This document shows, piece by piece, positions 16,180 through 24,752 of a stretch of DNA of 64,000 nucleotides. The stretch's first letter is position 1. Each line of letters starts with the position of its first letter. The translations under genes were made by a program, and so were the position numbers. The stretch is from Maricaulis sp965228215 (GTDB taxonomy: Bacteria > Pseudomonadota > Alphaproteobacteria > Caulobacterales > Maricaulaceae). The DNA lies in the NCBI GenBank assembly GCA_965228215.1, contig OZ245800.1, positions 1,798,001 to 1,862,000 on the forward strand. Reading direction: 5' to 3'. The notes below the pieces were generated by a model, which was not told the DNA's origin, searched no databases, and was given only the letters and a program-made list of their open reading frames with translations.

Positions 16180-16845
16180 TCAATCGATATCTGACCGGGC
16201 CCTGACGCCGTTCATGACGAGGTCGCGCAAATGCCGGGCAAAGGCCTGGCTCTCCAGCTCCATCTGTTCATGGGAGAGATGACCGCGTTCGGCCACCTGC
16301 GCCCGGAAGCGACGCGTGACCGAGAAGAAGATCGCGGAGCTCACGATCGACAGGTGCAGCATGTGCGGTTCGAATTCGCGGAACCGTCCCTGTTCGAAAC
16401 CCGCCATGTAATAGGCCCGGGTCTTCTGCATGAACTGGAAGAGGGTTTTCGACGGGCCTTCGCGGGACATGATGTCGCCGTCCAGATAATCGCGCAGGAT
16501 CATGCGGGGGAAACTCGGCCGCGACATGATCGCGCCGGCGAGGATCTCGATATAATCGCCCATGCCTTCGGACGGATCGGCGCTCGCCTCGAGCCGGGCC
16601 TCCAGCTCGGCCAGAACGTCGGCGACCACGCGATCGATGATGGCGGCGTAAAGCCCGTCCTTGTCGCCGTAATAATAGCGGATCATCGCCTTGTTCACGC
16701 CCGCCGCGTCGGCGATCGCTTCCAGCGTGGTGCGGTCGAAACCCTGGTCCGAGAACAGCACTTCCCCCACCTGCAGCAGGCGCGCCTTGGTCTCCGCCGC
16801 ATTGCGGCGTTTGGGGCGTTTCTGCTCGGCAGGTTTGGCGGTCAT
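16180..16845 (-). CDS. TetR-family transcriptional regulator
   Basis: 221 residues. An N-terminal basic stretch (KRPKRRNAAETKARLLQ) leads into the HTH (LFSDQGFDRTTLEAIADAAG, VNKAMIRYYYGDKDGLY). A helical ligand/dimer domain follows, with a C-terminal TetR-type FARHLRDLV helix. The ATG at 16843-16845 overlaps the rluA-family stop as ATGA. The open frame runs 89 codons further upstream inside the pseudouridine synthase gene and is not used. The palindrome 4 bases beyond its own stop, in front of the cupin gene, is the obvious target. The ligand is unknown, possibly the hydrophobic compound handled by the SCP2-like domain. Confidence 0.92.
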   Translation of the reverse strand: MTAKPAEQKRPKRRNAAETKARLLQVGEVLFSDQGFDRTTLEAIADAAGVNKAMIRYYYGDKDGLYAAIIDRVVADVLAELEARLEASADPSEGMGDYIEILAGAIMSRPSFPRMILRDYLDGDIMSREGPSKTLFQFMQKTRAYYMAGFEQGRFREFEPHMLHLSIVSSAIFFSVTRRFRAQVAERGHLSHEQMELESQAFARHLRDLVMNGVRARSDID

Positions 16846-17840
16846 AGGCGTTCCAGGAATTTCTCCAGCCGTTGCATATCCTTGGGCAATTCGGTCTCGA
16901 AGCGCAAATTCTCGCCGGTTACCGGGTGTTCGAAGCCCAGGATCGCGGCGTGCAGGGCCTGGCGGCGGAATTCCTTGAGCACCTTGCCCGTCTCGCCGGC
17001 CGCCAGCAGTCCACCGCGCTTGCCGCCATAGAGCGGATCGCCGAGCAGGCCGCATTTGATATGAGCCATGTGGACGCGGATCTGGTGGGTGCGGCCGGTT
17101 TCCAGCCGGCATTCCACCTTGGCCGCCAGAGCGGTGCCGATGGCAGCCTTGGGGTCCTGGCCGTAGCGCGCCAGGGTCTCGTAATTGGTGATGGCGTGTT
17201 TGCCGGCCTCACTGTCGGGATCCCAGGGAACTTCGAACTTCTTGCGGTCCTTCGAGGAACGCACAAGCTGGGTCTCGATGCGTCCGGCCTTGGGCGAGGG
17301 TGCGTTGCGCGTGAAGGCGATATAGGCGCGTTCGACCGTATGGGCGGCGAATTGCGCGGTCAGGCCCTTGTGCGCGGCATCCGACTTGGCGACGACCATC
17401 ACGCCCGACGTGTCCTTGTCGAGCCGGTGCACGATACCCGGGCGTTCCACTCCGCCAATCCCTGACAGCGAGCCCGCGCAGTGATGCAGGAGGCCGTGGA
17501 CCAGCGTGCCGCTCCAGTTTCCGGCTGCCGGGTGCACGGCGAGACCGCAGGGTTTTAGCAGGACGATCAGATCGGCATCCTCGTGCAGGATGTCGAGATC
17601 CATTTTCTCAGGCTGCGGCGTGTCCGGGCGCGGGGCCGGGACGGTGAGAGCGTAATGCGCGCCGGCGATCACCTTGGCGCTGGGATCGGTCATGGGCTGA
17701 CCGTCGCGCAGGAGCTGGCCCTCCTCGATCAGCGCTTTCAGGCGCGAGCGGGAGAATTCCTCGAACAGGCCGGTCAGCCAGCGATCAGTGCGCTCGCCGG
17801 CATGCTCGTCTTCTGCGGTGATTTCGCGGAGATCCGTCAT
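16842..17840 (-). CDS. RluA-family pseudouridine synthase (RluD-like)
   Basis: 332 residues: S4 RNA-binding domain at ~15-70 (ERTDRWLTGLFEEFSRSRLK, LIEEGQLLRDGQ) and the RluA catalytic domain with the motif PGIVHRLDKDTSGVMVVAK (catalytic Asp in RLDKD), and QALHAAILGFEHPVTGE near the end. The S4 domain plus length fits RluD, which modifies helix 69 of 23S rRNA, but RluC-type specificity is not excluded. It is translationally coupled to the TetR gene. A 17-bp palindrome (17870-17886) lies in the divergent gap toward phoD. Confidence 0.93.
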   Translation of the reverse strand: MTDLREITAEDEHAGERTDRWLTGLFEEFSRSRLKALIEEGQLLRDGQPMTDPSAKVIAGAHYALTVPAPRPDTPQPEKMDLDILHEDADLIVLLKPCGLAVHPAAGNWSGTLVHGLLHHCAGSLSGIGGVERPGIVHRLDKDTSGVMVVAKSDAAHKGLTAQFAAHTVERAYIAFTRNAPSPKAGRIETQLVRSSKDRKKFEVPWDPDSEAGKHAITNYETLARYGQDPKAAIGTALAAKVECRLETGRTHQIRVHMAHIKCGLLGDPLYGGKRGGLLAAGETGKVLKEFRRQALHAAILGFEHPVTGENLRFETELPKDMQRLEKFLERL

Positions 17841-17869
17841 TCACAAGCGAGTAGCGCCGACGCCGCATT

Positions 17870-17886
17870 CGCGCAATATTTGCGCG
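17870..17886. repeat. 17-bp inverted repeat between rluA-family gene and phoD
   Basis: CGCGCAA, a TAT spacer and TTGCGCG form a perfect seven-pair inverted repeat in the 79-base divergent gap, 34-50 bases ahead of phoD. It may be an operator, but no regulator can be linked to it. Confidence 0.35.
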
Positions 17887-17919
17887 GTAATTGAGTGAAA
17901 CGAAAAACGGGGCAGGTCG

Positions 17920-19614
17920 ATGGACAAGGTCAAGCTAACGCGTCGCGGCGCGCTGATGGGCGCAGCCGGTGCCGGACTTGCGGTGGGCGCCTGTTCCAGT
18001 CCGGTCGAGCGTTACGAGCACACGGCTGACGGTCCATTCCGTCACGGTGTGGCGTCTGGTGATCCGGACACGACAAGCGTCGTGTTGTGGACGGCCCTGA
18101 CCGAGGATGGCGGCGGGTATCGCGGCGTCGAAGTCGCGACAGATGAAGCGTTCACCGACATTGTTTTCGAAACGGGCGAGGAGATCGCCTATGTCATGCC
18201 GCAGCCGCTGGGGACTTGGAAATACATCGCCACCGGGCTTGAGGCCGGGCGCCAGTATTTCTATCGCTTCCGGTTTGAGAACACCTATTCCCCGGTTGGC
18301 GTCACGCGCACCCTGCCCGAGGGCGCGGTCGAGCAATACCGGATCGGTGTGTTCTCCTGCTCGAACTATCCTGCCGGCCATTTCAACGTCTATCGCGAGG
18401 CCGCCGAGAATGGCGATCTCGATCTCGTTCTGCACCTCGGCGACTACATCTATGAATATCCGGCGGACGGATACGCCTCGGCGAATTCCCTGGACATGAA
18501 CCGCATCTCCGACCCGGTCACCGAGATCCTGACCTATTCGGACTATGTACGTCGGCATGCCCAGTACAAATCCGATCCGGACCTGCAGGCCCTTCATGCC
18601 GCCGCACCCTGGATCATGGTCTGGGATGATCACGAGACCGCCAATGACAGCTATGCCACCGGCGCCGAGAACCATGATGCGAGCGAGGGCAGCTGGACCG
18701 AGCGCCGCGATGCCGCCGTGCGGGCCTGGTATGACTGGACGCCCAGCCGCGAGCGCGAGCCGCTGATCGACCGGCGCGGCGTCTACGAGATCGGTGATCT
18801 CGCCACGCTCTGCATGCTGGAGACCCGTCTCACGGCCCGTTCCGAAGTCATGGACTATGAAGACTTCCCCATCGACGCCAATTCCGAGATGACCGAGGAA
18901 AATCTCGCCATCGTCGCTGCGTGGAAGCGCGACGAGATCGGTGCCGAGGATCGCGAACTCATGGGCGCGCAACAGATCGCCGACGTCCAGGCAGCCTGTG
19001 CCGCGTCCAAGGCCGCGGGCAAGCGTTGGCGCATCATCGGCAACCAGGTGATCATGAGCCGGGTGAATTTCCCGGACTTCACGCGGGAAATGCCGGCCTG
19101 GCTGCGCTGGTTCGCCACGCGCGACAATGAGTTCGCGCGACGTTTCATCAATTCCACGCGCTTTGAAATCCCGTTCAATCTGGACATGTGGGACGGTTTC
19201 CCGGCCGAACGCGAACGGCTTTACGCGGCCCTGCGCGAGGTCGATGCGGATGTCATCACCGTGACCGGTGATGTGCATTCCTTCTGGACCAATGATCTTG
19301 TCGACGCAGCCGGGGACCGCATCGGGACCGAACTGGTGGCGTCATCGGTCACCTCTCCCAGCCCCTTCTCCGGCTTTTCCGCCCCTGGCGTCGACTACGG
19401 CAAGATGATGATGGAGGCCAATGAGCCGGTGCAGCACTGCAATATGGAAGATCACGGCTATATCCGCCTGACCCTGACCGACGAGGCGGCCAATGCGGAA
19501 TACGTGAAAGTCTCCACCATTCTCCAGCGCGACTATCGAGCCTCGATCGAGAGTTCCTGGCGAATCCTGCCGGCCGACAGCGGCGGCGTGCCGGCGGCGG
19601 AACGGCTCAGCTAG
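17920..19614 (+). CDS. phoD: PhoD-like alkaline phosphatase, Tat-exported, possibly a lipoprotein
   Basis: 564 residues. The N-terminus has a twin-arginine signal (LTRRGALMGAAGAGL) followed by VGACSS, a lipobox, suggesting a Tat-exported lipoprotein. A PhoD N-domain (~35-135, FRHGVASGDPDTTSVVLWT) is followed by the metallophosphatase core: HLGDYIYEY, MVWDDHETANDSY, TGDVHSFW. PhoD enzymes are Ca/Fe-dependent phosphomonoesterases or phosphodiesterases that acquire phosphate outside the cytoplasm. No clear Pho box is visible in the short upstream gap. Confidence 0.92.
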   Translation: MDKVKLTRRGALMGAAGAGLAVGACSSPVERYEHTADGPFRHGVASGDPDTTSVVLWTALTEDGGGYRGVEVATDEAFTDIVFETGEEIAYVMPQPLGTWKYIATGLEAGRQYFYRFRFENTYSPVGVTRTLPEGAVEQYRIGVFSCSNYPAGHFNVYREAAENGDLDLVLHLGDYIYEYPADGYASANSLDMNRISDPVTEILTYSDYVRRHAQYKSDPDLQALHAAAPWIMVWDDHETANDSYATGAENHDASEGSWTERRDAAVRAWYDWTPSREREPLIDRRGVYEIGDLATLCMLETRLTARSEVMDYEDFPIDANSEMTEENLAIVAAWKRDEIGAEDRELMGAQQIADVQAACAASKAAGKRWRIIGNQVIMSRVNFPDFTREMPAWLRWFATRDNEFARRFINSTRFEIPFNLDMWDGFPAERERLYAALREVDADVITVTGDVHSFWTNDLVDAAGDRIGTELVASSVTSPSPFSGFSAPGVDYGKMMMEANEPVQHCNMEDHGYIRLTLTDEAANAEYVKVSTILQRDYRASIESSWRILPADSGGVPAAERLS

Positions 19615-19682
19615 ACAGGGAAATCACACAGGGAATTTTCCAACGGCTGACAAAGCTCGCTTGACCTCGACGAGTTCAAAGT

Positions 19683-19706
19683 ATAAGCAATTATATAAAT
19701 GCTTAT
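19683..19706. promoter_or_regulatory. 24-bp near-perfect palindrome, probable MarR operator
   Basis: ATAAGCA (19683-19689) and TGCTTAT (19700-19706) are perfect inverted arms. The inner TTATATAA is also self-complementary, so only one pair (19690/19699, A-A) breaks the dyad. It lies nine bases before the marR-family ATG at 19716 and over its likely -10, an AT-rich island in a GC-rich sequence. Autoregulation is typical of MarR genes. Confidence 0.65.
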
Positions 19707-19715
19707 GGAAAAGCC

Positions 19716-20207
19716 ATGACACGTGTGAAACAGACATTCGGAACGCAGGTGAGACGCCTCCTGGAACTGCTCGATGGTGATGTCGTCAAATTCTACGAGG
19801 AAGCCGGCCTGGACTATCGGCCGCGATACACACCGGTGATGCGGCTTCTGCTGCGCAAGGGTCCGATGACGGTGGGCGAGATCGCCGAAGCGTCCGGCCT
19901 GACCCAGCCGGCCGTCAGCCAGACCCTGCGCGAGATGAAAAAGTCGGACCTGATCGAGGATCAGCCGACAGCCGACCGGCGCGTCCGCCGTATCGGCCTG
20001 ACCGTTCATGGCGAAAGCCTGCGCGAACCCCTCGAGGCGCAATGGGCCGCGACCAATGCGGCGGGCCAGACGCTCAATACCGGCCTGAGCTACCCGCTTT
20101 CCGATCTTCTCGCCGAGGCCATTGAAAGCCTCGAGGCCGATCCGTTCGCCGATCGTATCCGCCGTGAACTCCAATCAGATGCCCCCCAATCAAAGGACCC
20201 CAAGTAA
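19716..20207 (+). CDS. MarR-family transcriptional regulator
   Basis: 163 residues with the winged helix: PVMRLLLRKGPMTVGEIAEA, SGLTQPAVSQTLREMKKSDL as recognition helix and IEDQPTADRRVRRIGLTVHG as the wing. C-terminal helices would form the dimer interface. The stop overlaps the ATG of the S41 peptidase gene as TAATG (20205-20209), so the two are co-translated. The palindrome at 19683-19706 directly before the start is the predicted operator. Its effector is unknown. Confidence 0.92.
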   Translation: MTRVKQTFGTQVRRLLELLDGDVVKFYEEAGLDYRPRYTPVMRLLLRKGPMTVGEIAEASGLTQPAVSQTLREMKKSDLIEDQPTADRRVRRIGLTVHGESLREPLEAQWAATNAAGQTLNTGLSYPLSDLLAEAIESLEADPFADRIRRELQSDAPQSKDPK

Positions 20208-21133
20208 TGTTGAGTATTCTCCTGGCCCTGGCCGCCAATCCCGTCTGCGAAACCCCGCGTGAACTCGCTTCCGAACTGCGCACGCTCGTCTCCGAGCAAT
20301 ACGTGATCCCGGCGATCGGCGAGCAGGCCGCCGCGGCAATCACGGATGAATGGGTGATCGAGAACCTCCAGGCCGAGGAATTCGGCCGTGAGCTGACCTT
20401 CCACCTGCGTGATGTGACCGGCGACATGCATTTCATGTTCGATTTCTTCGATCCGGACGCCGCCGAGGGTGAAGAGGACTGGGAAGCCGCCTGGCTCGCC
20501 AATGCCCCGAACACCAATTTCGGTGTCCAGCGGGTCGAGGTCATGGAGGGTAATATCGGTTATCTGCGCATCACCGATTTCCACCATGTCGACATTGCCG
20601 GTCCGACCTATCAATCGGCCTTCCAATTCCTGTCGAACTCGGCGGCGCTGATCATCGACCTGCGCGGCAATCCGGGCGGGGAGGGTGCCTCGGTCGACGC
20701 GGTGCGCCGCTACGTACTGGGTCATGATGACTATCCGCGCCTTCGCTTCATCGATCGCCATGGCGTGGATCATTCGGATGAATGGTTCGGAGATTTCGAA
20801 CCGCTCGACCTGCCGGTGCGATACGGCGAGGACAAGCCGGTCTATGTGCTGGTCGACCGGGAGAGTTTCTCTGCAGCCGAAGCCCTGTCCTACGGGCTTC
20901 AACAGGATGGACGCGCCGTGATCATCGGCGAGGCCACCGGCGGTGGCGCCAACCCGCCGGAGACGTTTGACCTGACCTGCCAGGTCCGGGCCTGGCTGCC
21001 GAACAAACAGCCGATCGACCCGCGAACCGGCACGAATTGGGAAGGCGTTGGTGTTCTGCCCGACATGGCCGGTGGCGAGGATGCGCTTGAGACGGCGCTG
21101 GGTGCAGCACGGGCTGCGATGGCCTCACGCTGA
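20207..21133 (+). CDS. S41-family (tail-specific/IRBP-like) peptidase-type protein
   Basis: 308 residues. An N-terminal helical domain (SELRTLVSEQYVIPAIGEQ, the IRBP/S41B N-domain pattern) is followed by the S41 core: NIGYLRITDFHHV, LIIDLRGNPGGEGASV, VYVLVDRESFSAAEALSYGL (catalytic Ser in ESFSAAE) and VIIGEATGGGA. No PDZ domain and only a weak N-terminal hydrophobic stretch (LSILLALAANPVC), so export is uncertain. It is co-translated with the MarR regulator, implying regulated expression. The 27-bp terminator follows. Confidence 0.85.
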   Translation: MLSILLALAANPVCETPRELASELRTLVSEQYVIPAIGEQAAAAITDEWVIENLQAEEFGRELTFHLRDVTGDMHFMFDFFDPDAAEGEEDWEAAWLANAPNTNFGVQRVEVMEGNIGYLRITDFHHVDIAGPTYQSAFQFLSNSAALIIDLRGNPGGEGASVDAVRRYVLGHDDYPRLRFIDRHGVDHSDEWFGDFEPLDLPVRYGEDKPVYVLVDRESFSAAEALSYGLQQDGRAVIIGEATGGGANPPETFDLTCQVRAWLPNKQPIDPRTGTNWEGVGVLPDMAGGEDALETALGAARAAMASR

Positions 21134-21160
21134 ATCGGCGCCGGTCTTCTCGCCAAAGAG

Positions 21161-21188
21161 AAAAGCCCTCCCGACCGGGAGGGCTTTT
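21161..21188. terminator. bidirectional rho-independent terminator
   Basis: AAAAGCCCTCCC (21161-21172), GACC loop and GGGAGGGCTTTT (21177-21188) form a 12-pair stem flanked by A and T runs. It serves both the S41 gene and the convergent folE gene. Confidence 0.9.
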
Positions 21189-21211
21189 ATCATTCGCAAT
21201 GCGTTTCCGGT

Positions 21212-21826
21212 TCAGCCGCGCTCGACCATGCGCATGAAGCGGTCGCGCAAGTCAGCATCCGTCTTGAAGGCGCCGGTGAAGCTCGACGTGATCGTCGAGA
21301 CATTCGGGTGGTGTACGCCGCGGGTGGTCATGCACTGGTGCTTGGCGTCGATGAAGACGGCCACACCGCGCGGGTTCATCGCCTCGGTCAGGGCGTCGGC
21401 GATCTGTGCCGTCATCGTTTCCTGGGTCTGCATGCGCTTGGAGAAGATCTCGACAACGCGGGCGATCTTGGAAATGCCGACAACGGCATCGGTCGGCAGA
21501 TAGGCAACGTGCGCCACGCCCATGATCGGAGCGAGGTGGTGTTCGCAATGGCTCTCGACGTCGATATTGGTCAGCATGACCATGTCGTCATAGCCCTGCA
21601 CGTCCTCGAAAGTCTTGCCGAGGGCTTTCAGCGGATCATCGCGATAGCCGGCGAACCATTCCTCATAGGCCTTCACGACGCGCTTTGGCGTGTCGATCAG
21701 TCCTTCGCGAGCAGGATTGTCCCCTGCCCAGGAGATCAGCGTGCGGACGGCTTCCTCAGCCTCTTCGCGGGTCGGGCGGGTTTTTTCTGCAGCCATGCGT
21801 GCAGCCTCGGGCGTTACGGCGTCCAT
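21212..21826 (-). CDS. folE: GTP cyclohydrolase I
   Basis: 204 residues. Zinc and GTP site motifs are present: MLTNIDVESHCEHHLAPIMG, HVAYLPTDAVVGISKIAR, VVEIFSKRMQTQETMT and a final cluster KHQCMTTRGVHHPN containing the third zinc ligand Cys. It converts GTP to dihydroneopterin triphosphate, the first step of folate (and possibly queuosine) synthesis. Length is normal. Transcribed alone, terminated by the shared hairpin. Confidence 0.97.
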   Translation of the reverse strand: MDAVTPEAARMAAEKTRPTREEAEEAVRTLISWAGDNPAREGLIDTPKRVVKAYEEWFAGYRDDPLKALGKTFEDVQGYDDMVMLTNIDVESHCEHHLAPIMGVAHVAYLPTDAVVGISKIARVVEIFSKRMQTQETMTAQIADALTEAMNPRGVAVFIDAKHQCMTTRGVHHPNVSTITSSFTGAFKTDADLRDRFMRMVERG

Positions 21827-22061
21827 CGTCGTGGATCCTTTCGTTTTCGGGTCGCTTGTGCCGTATACGACGCAAACGTAGTTCCGGTTTCCGGATCGAG
21901 GCGAGCCGTCGCTATTTTTTCAGCCCGGGCCTGTCATCCATGTGTTTCGCGCGGGTGCGCTTCACGCTATTTAGGGCCTCCTGCGCGAATGTCCAATCTC
22001 GGACGCGCATGCAACCCATTCACTTTTTCGCCAAGACGCTACCAGAATTCGGGACAATACG

Positions 22062-23453
22062 ATGTCTAGCCTCACCCTCTACGATACGATGGCGCGCCGC
22101 AAACGCCCCTTCGAACCGATCGATCCGGACCGGGTGACGATGTATGTCTGTGGCCCGACCGTCTACAATTACGCCCATATCGGAAATGCCCGCCCGCCCG
22201 TTGTTTTCGACGTGCTGCGGGCCGTGCTCGCGAATACCTATGGCGATGACGCCGTGGTGCTGGCTGCCAACATTACCGATATCGACGACAAGATCATGGC
22301 GGCCGCGCGCGAGGAGGGCGTTTCAATCGAGACGATCGCCTTGCGCTATGCCGAGATCTATCGCCAGGACCTGACCGGTCTGGGCATCCGGCCGCCCACG
22401 CTGGAACCCAAGGCGACCGAGCACATCCCGCAAATGATCGAGATGATGGAGCGCCTGATCGAGCTCGGCCATGCTTATGCGGCCGAAGGACATGTTCTCT
22501 TTTCCGTCAATTCATTCGACGGGTACGGCAAACTGTCCAAGCGTTCGACCGAGGACATGATCGCCGGCGCCCGCGTCGAGGTTGCTCCCTACAAGAAGGA
22601 TCCGGGCGACTTCGTGCTGTGGAAACCGTCCAGCGAAGACGAGCCCGGCTGGGACAGCCCGTTCGGGCGCGGCCGGCCGGGTTGGCATCTGGAATGCTCG
22701 GTTATGGCTGAGACACATCTCGGAGAGACCATGGATATTCATGGTGGCGGCGTCGACCTCGTCTTCCCGCATCATGAAAACGAGATCGCCCAGTCGTCTT
22801 GCGCCCATGGCGGAAAGGCCATGGCGAACTACTGGCTGCACAATGGCTTTTTGAATATGGGCTCGGACAAGATGTCCAAGTCGATCGGCAATGTCGCGCT
22901 CATCCATGACCTTCTGAAAATCCATGAGGGCGAGGTCCTGCGCGCTGCGCTTCTGACCGCGCATTATCGTGCGCCGCTTACCTGGAATGCGGAATTGCTG
23001 ACGAAGACACGCCGCTCGCTTGACCGGATCTATGGCATTCTACGCCGGCTCTCCGATGTCGAGGCGGCGGACGTGGAGGCGCCGGAGGCGTTCCTGTCCG
23101 CCCTGCATGATGACCTCAACACGCCCAAGGCCTTGTCTGAAATTTTCCAGATCACCGGGGCGGCCAACAAGGCCGAGACGGACGAGGCCCGCGCCACAGC
23201 GAAGGGCCAGCTCCTGGCGGCCGGCAAGCTGCTGGGCATCGCCCAGGGCGATCCGGATGCCTGGTTCGGCCTGTCCAGCCTCGCCCCGGAAGAACGTGCC
23301 GAGATCGATGAGCTGATCGCCAAACGCAACCAGGCCCGAGCCGACAAGGACTGGCCGACCGCCGATGCCGTTCGTGACGAGCTCACGGCGCGGCACATCC
23401 AGGTGGATGATGGTCCGGAAGGCTCGACGTGGCGAAAGGTGGAACCGGCATGA
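22062..23453 (+). CDS. cysS: cysteinyl-tRNA synthetase
   Basis: 463 residues of a class I synthetase: the HIGH-type YAHIGNARPPVVFDV, zinc ligands including MYVCGPTVYNY and the WHLECSVMA / HHENEIAQS elements, and KMSKS in DKMSKSIGNVA. It charges tRNA-Cys. The last four bases overlap a small gene (ATGA at 23450). The 235-base upstream gap, shared with divergent folE, shows no leader structure I can identify. Confidence 0.97.
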   Translation: MSSLTLYDTMARRKRPFEPIDPDRVTMYVCGPTVYNYAHIGNARPPVVFDVLRAVLANTYGDDAVVLAANITDIDDKIMAAAREEGVSIETIALRYAEIYRQDLTGLGIRPPTLEPKATEHIPQMIEMMERLIELGHAYAAEGHVLFSVNSFDGYGKLSKRSTEDMIAGARVEVAPYKKDPGDFVLWKPSSEDEPGWDSPFGRGRPGWHLECSVMAETHLGETMDIHGGGVDLVFPHHENEIAQSSCAHGGKAMANYWLHNGFLNMGSDKMSKSIGNVALIHDLLKIHEGEVLRAALLTAHYRAPLTWNAELLTKTRRSLDRIYGILRRLSDVEAADVEAPEAFLSALHDDLNTPKALSEIFQITGAANKAETDEARATAKGQLLAAGKLLGIAQGDPDAWFGLSSLAPEERAEIDELIAKRNQARADKDWPTADAVRDELTARHIQVDDGPEGSTWRKVEPA

Positions 23454-23713
23454 AACTGTTCGGATTCAACGTGATGCTGCAGGTTGAGGACGCGGTCGGA
23501 CCTTGTTTCGTCACCTATGGTGTTGTCGCCGGCGACCAGGACCAGGCGGTCCTGCTCGCCAGCGGCGCTGCCCAGTCGGAAGGCTTCTGGTCCGTCGAGC
23601 TGGACGAGGCCTGGCAGGCCGATGACGGCGAGGACGGGGACCTGGGTGACGTGCCCGAGGTTCTCGGCCGGACCGAGCCTGTCTATCTCGACGAGGACGA
23701 GATCGACGCCTGA
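23450..23713 (+). CDS. small acidic protein coupled to cysS
   Basis: 87 residues, starting MKLFGFNVMLQVEDAVG, with a conserved-looking GPCFVTYGVVAGDQDQAVLLA and a strongly acidic C-terminal half (DDGEDGDLGDVPEV, YLDEDEIDA). No signal or membrane segment. The ATG overlaps the cysS stop as ATGA, so it is translated with cysS. I do not recognise the family. It is co-oriented with the downstream Fe-S scaffold gene. Confidence 0.7.
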   Translation: MKLFGFNVMLQVEDAVGPCFVTYGVVAGDQDQAVLLASGAAQSEGFWSVELDEAWQADDGEDGDLGDVPEVLGRTEPVYLDEDEIDA

Positions 23714-23779
23714 TCACGACCGGGCTGCGTCGCGGTGACGCTGGCAAATCCTGCTCTGCTCGCTTAAATAGGTCTCACG

Positions 23780-24235
23780 ATGAGTGATGATCTCTATTCC
23801 AGCGCCGTTCTCCGGCTTGCCGCGGATATTCCGCGTATCGGGCGTCTGCCGCACCCGACCGGGTCTGCGCGCAAGGTTTCGCGCCTGTGCGGATCGGAGG
23901 TCGAGGTCGATATCGCCATGCAGGGCCGCCGGGTTGCCGATCTCGCCCTGCGGGTGAAGGCCTGTGCGCTGGGCCAGGCGTCGGCCTCCATTCTGGGGCG
24001 AGCCGTGATCGGTGCCTCGGTGGAGGAATTGTCCCGGGCACGCGACAGTCTCAAGGCCATGCTGAAACAGGGTCATCCCGCGCCGAAGGGCCGGTTCTCC
24101 GAATTGCGCGTGCTGGAAAGCGCGCGGGCCTATCCGGCGCGTCACCAGTCCATCCTTCTGGCTTTCGAGGCGGCGCTCGACGCGGCGAAATCCGTGCGTT
24201 CGGCCACACCTGCAACCACACCGCTGACTGGCTAG
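23780..24235 (+). CDS. NifU/IscU-like iron-sulfur scaffold protein
   Basis: 151 residues. The U-type scaffold pattern is seen around RLCGSEVEVDIAM (C37), VADLALRVKACALGQASASI (C62) and a C-terminal ARHQSILLAFEAAL. The third cluster Cys of classical IscU is replaced by Ser in RHQS, so only two of the usual three Cys remain. This variant class occurs in alphaproteobacteria near yidD and thrS. It would provide or receive Fe-S clusters, but the missing ligand means an atypical cluster or a different role. Confidence 0.8.
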   Translation: MSDDLYSSAVLRLAADIPRIGRLPHPTGSARKVSRLCGSEVEVDIAMQGRRVADLALRVKACALGQASASILGRAVIGASVEELSRARDSLKAMLKQGHPAPKGRFSELRVLESARAYPARHQSILLAFEAALDAAKSVRSATPATTPLTG

Positions 24236-24380
24236 GGCCGGTCGCGCCCGCCATGCCGGCGGGGTCTCGCGAACGGTCCGGAACCTCCTGAATGAACCCG
24301 AAGATTCATGCGGTCGCTGCCGCGCGTTTGATGTCTTAGGTGGACAGCGCGCGGTGCGGCGTTAAAAGGCTTGATTCCAT

Positions 24381-24746
24381 ATGTGTTCGAGCGAACGGAC
24401 AGATCGGGCGAAGGGGCCTGTGGGATGGTTGATGGTCGGGCTGTTGCGCGGCTACCAGCTGACGCTCTCCCCCATCCTCTACGCTCTCGGAGTGCGCTGC
24501 CGTCATGAGCCGACCTGTTCGGCCTATTCGATGGACGCCATCCGGTCCCAGGGCGCCTGGCGCGGCTTCTGGCTGACGCTGGGGCGACTTGGCCGTTGCC
24601 GCTGGGGCGGGACGCACGGTTATGATCCGGCACCCCCGCAGCGTTCGAACGCACCGTGGTGGGCGGTCTGGCGTCTCCGGACGCCGCCGTCGCGACAAAT
24701 GAGAGACAGCCTCCCGCCGGCCGATCGCGCCGACGACAAGGACTAG
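24381..24746 (+). CDS. yidD: membrane protein insertion efficiency factor YidD
   Basis: 121 residues. The YidD hallmark is a pair of Cys motifs: RCRHEPTCSAYSMDAI and a GRCRWGGTHGYDP element, preceded by an amphipathic LLRGYQLTLSPIL segment. YidD is a small membrane-associated protein that helps YidC insert inner-membrane proteins. The tail is Arg/Pro-rich and unstructured. It lies six bases ahead of thrS; ThrS and YidD are probably co-transcribed with the Fe-S scaffold gene. Confidence 0.92.
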   Translation: MCSSERTDRAKGPVGWLMVGLLRGYQLTLSPILYALGVRCRHEPTCSAYSMDAIRSQGAWRGFWLTLGRLGRCRWGGTHGYDPAPPQRSNAPWWAVWRLRTPPSRQMRDSLPPADRADDKD

Positions 24747-24752
24747 AGACTG

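Noticed and set aside
17935..19278. 447-codon minus-strand frame over phoD
   Set aside because: PhoD motifs and the twin-arginine signal are on the plus strand; the other frame is a shadow.
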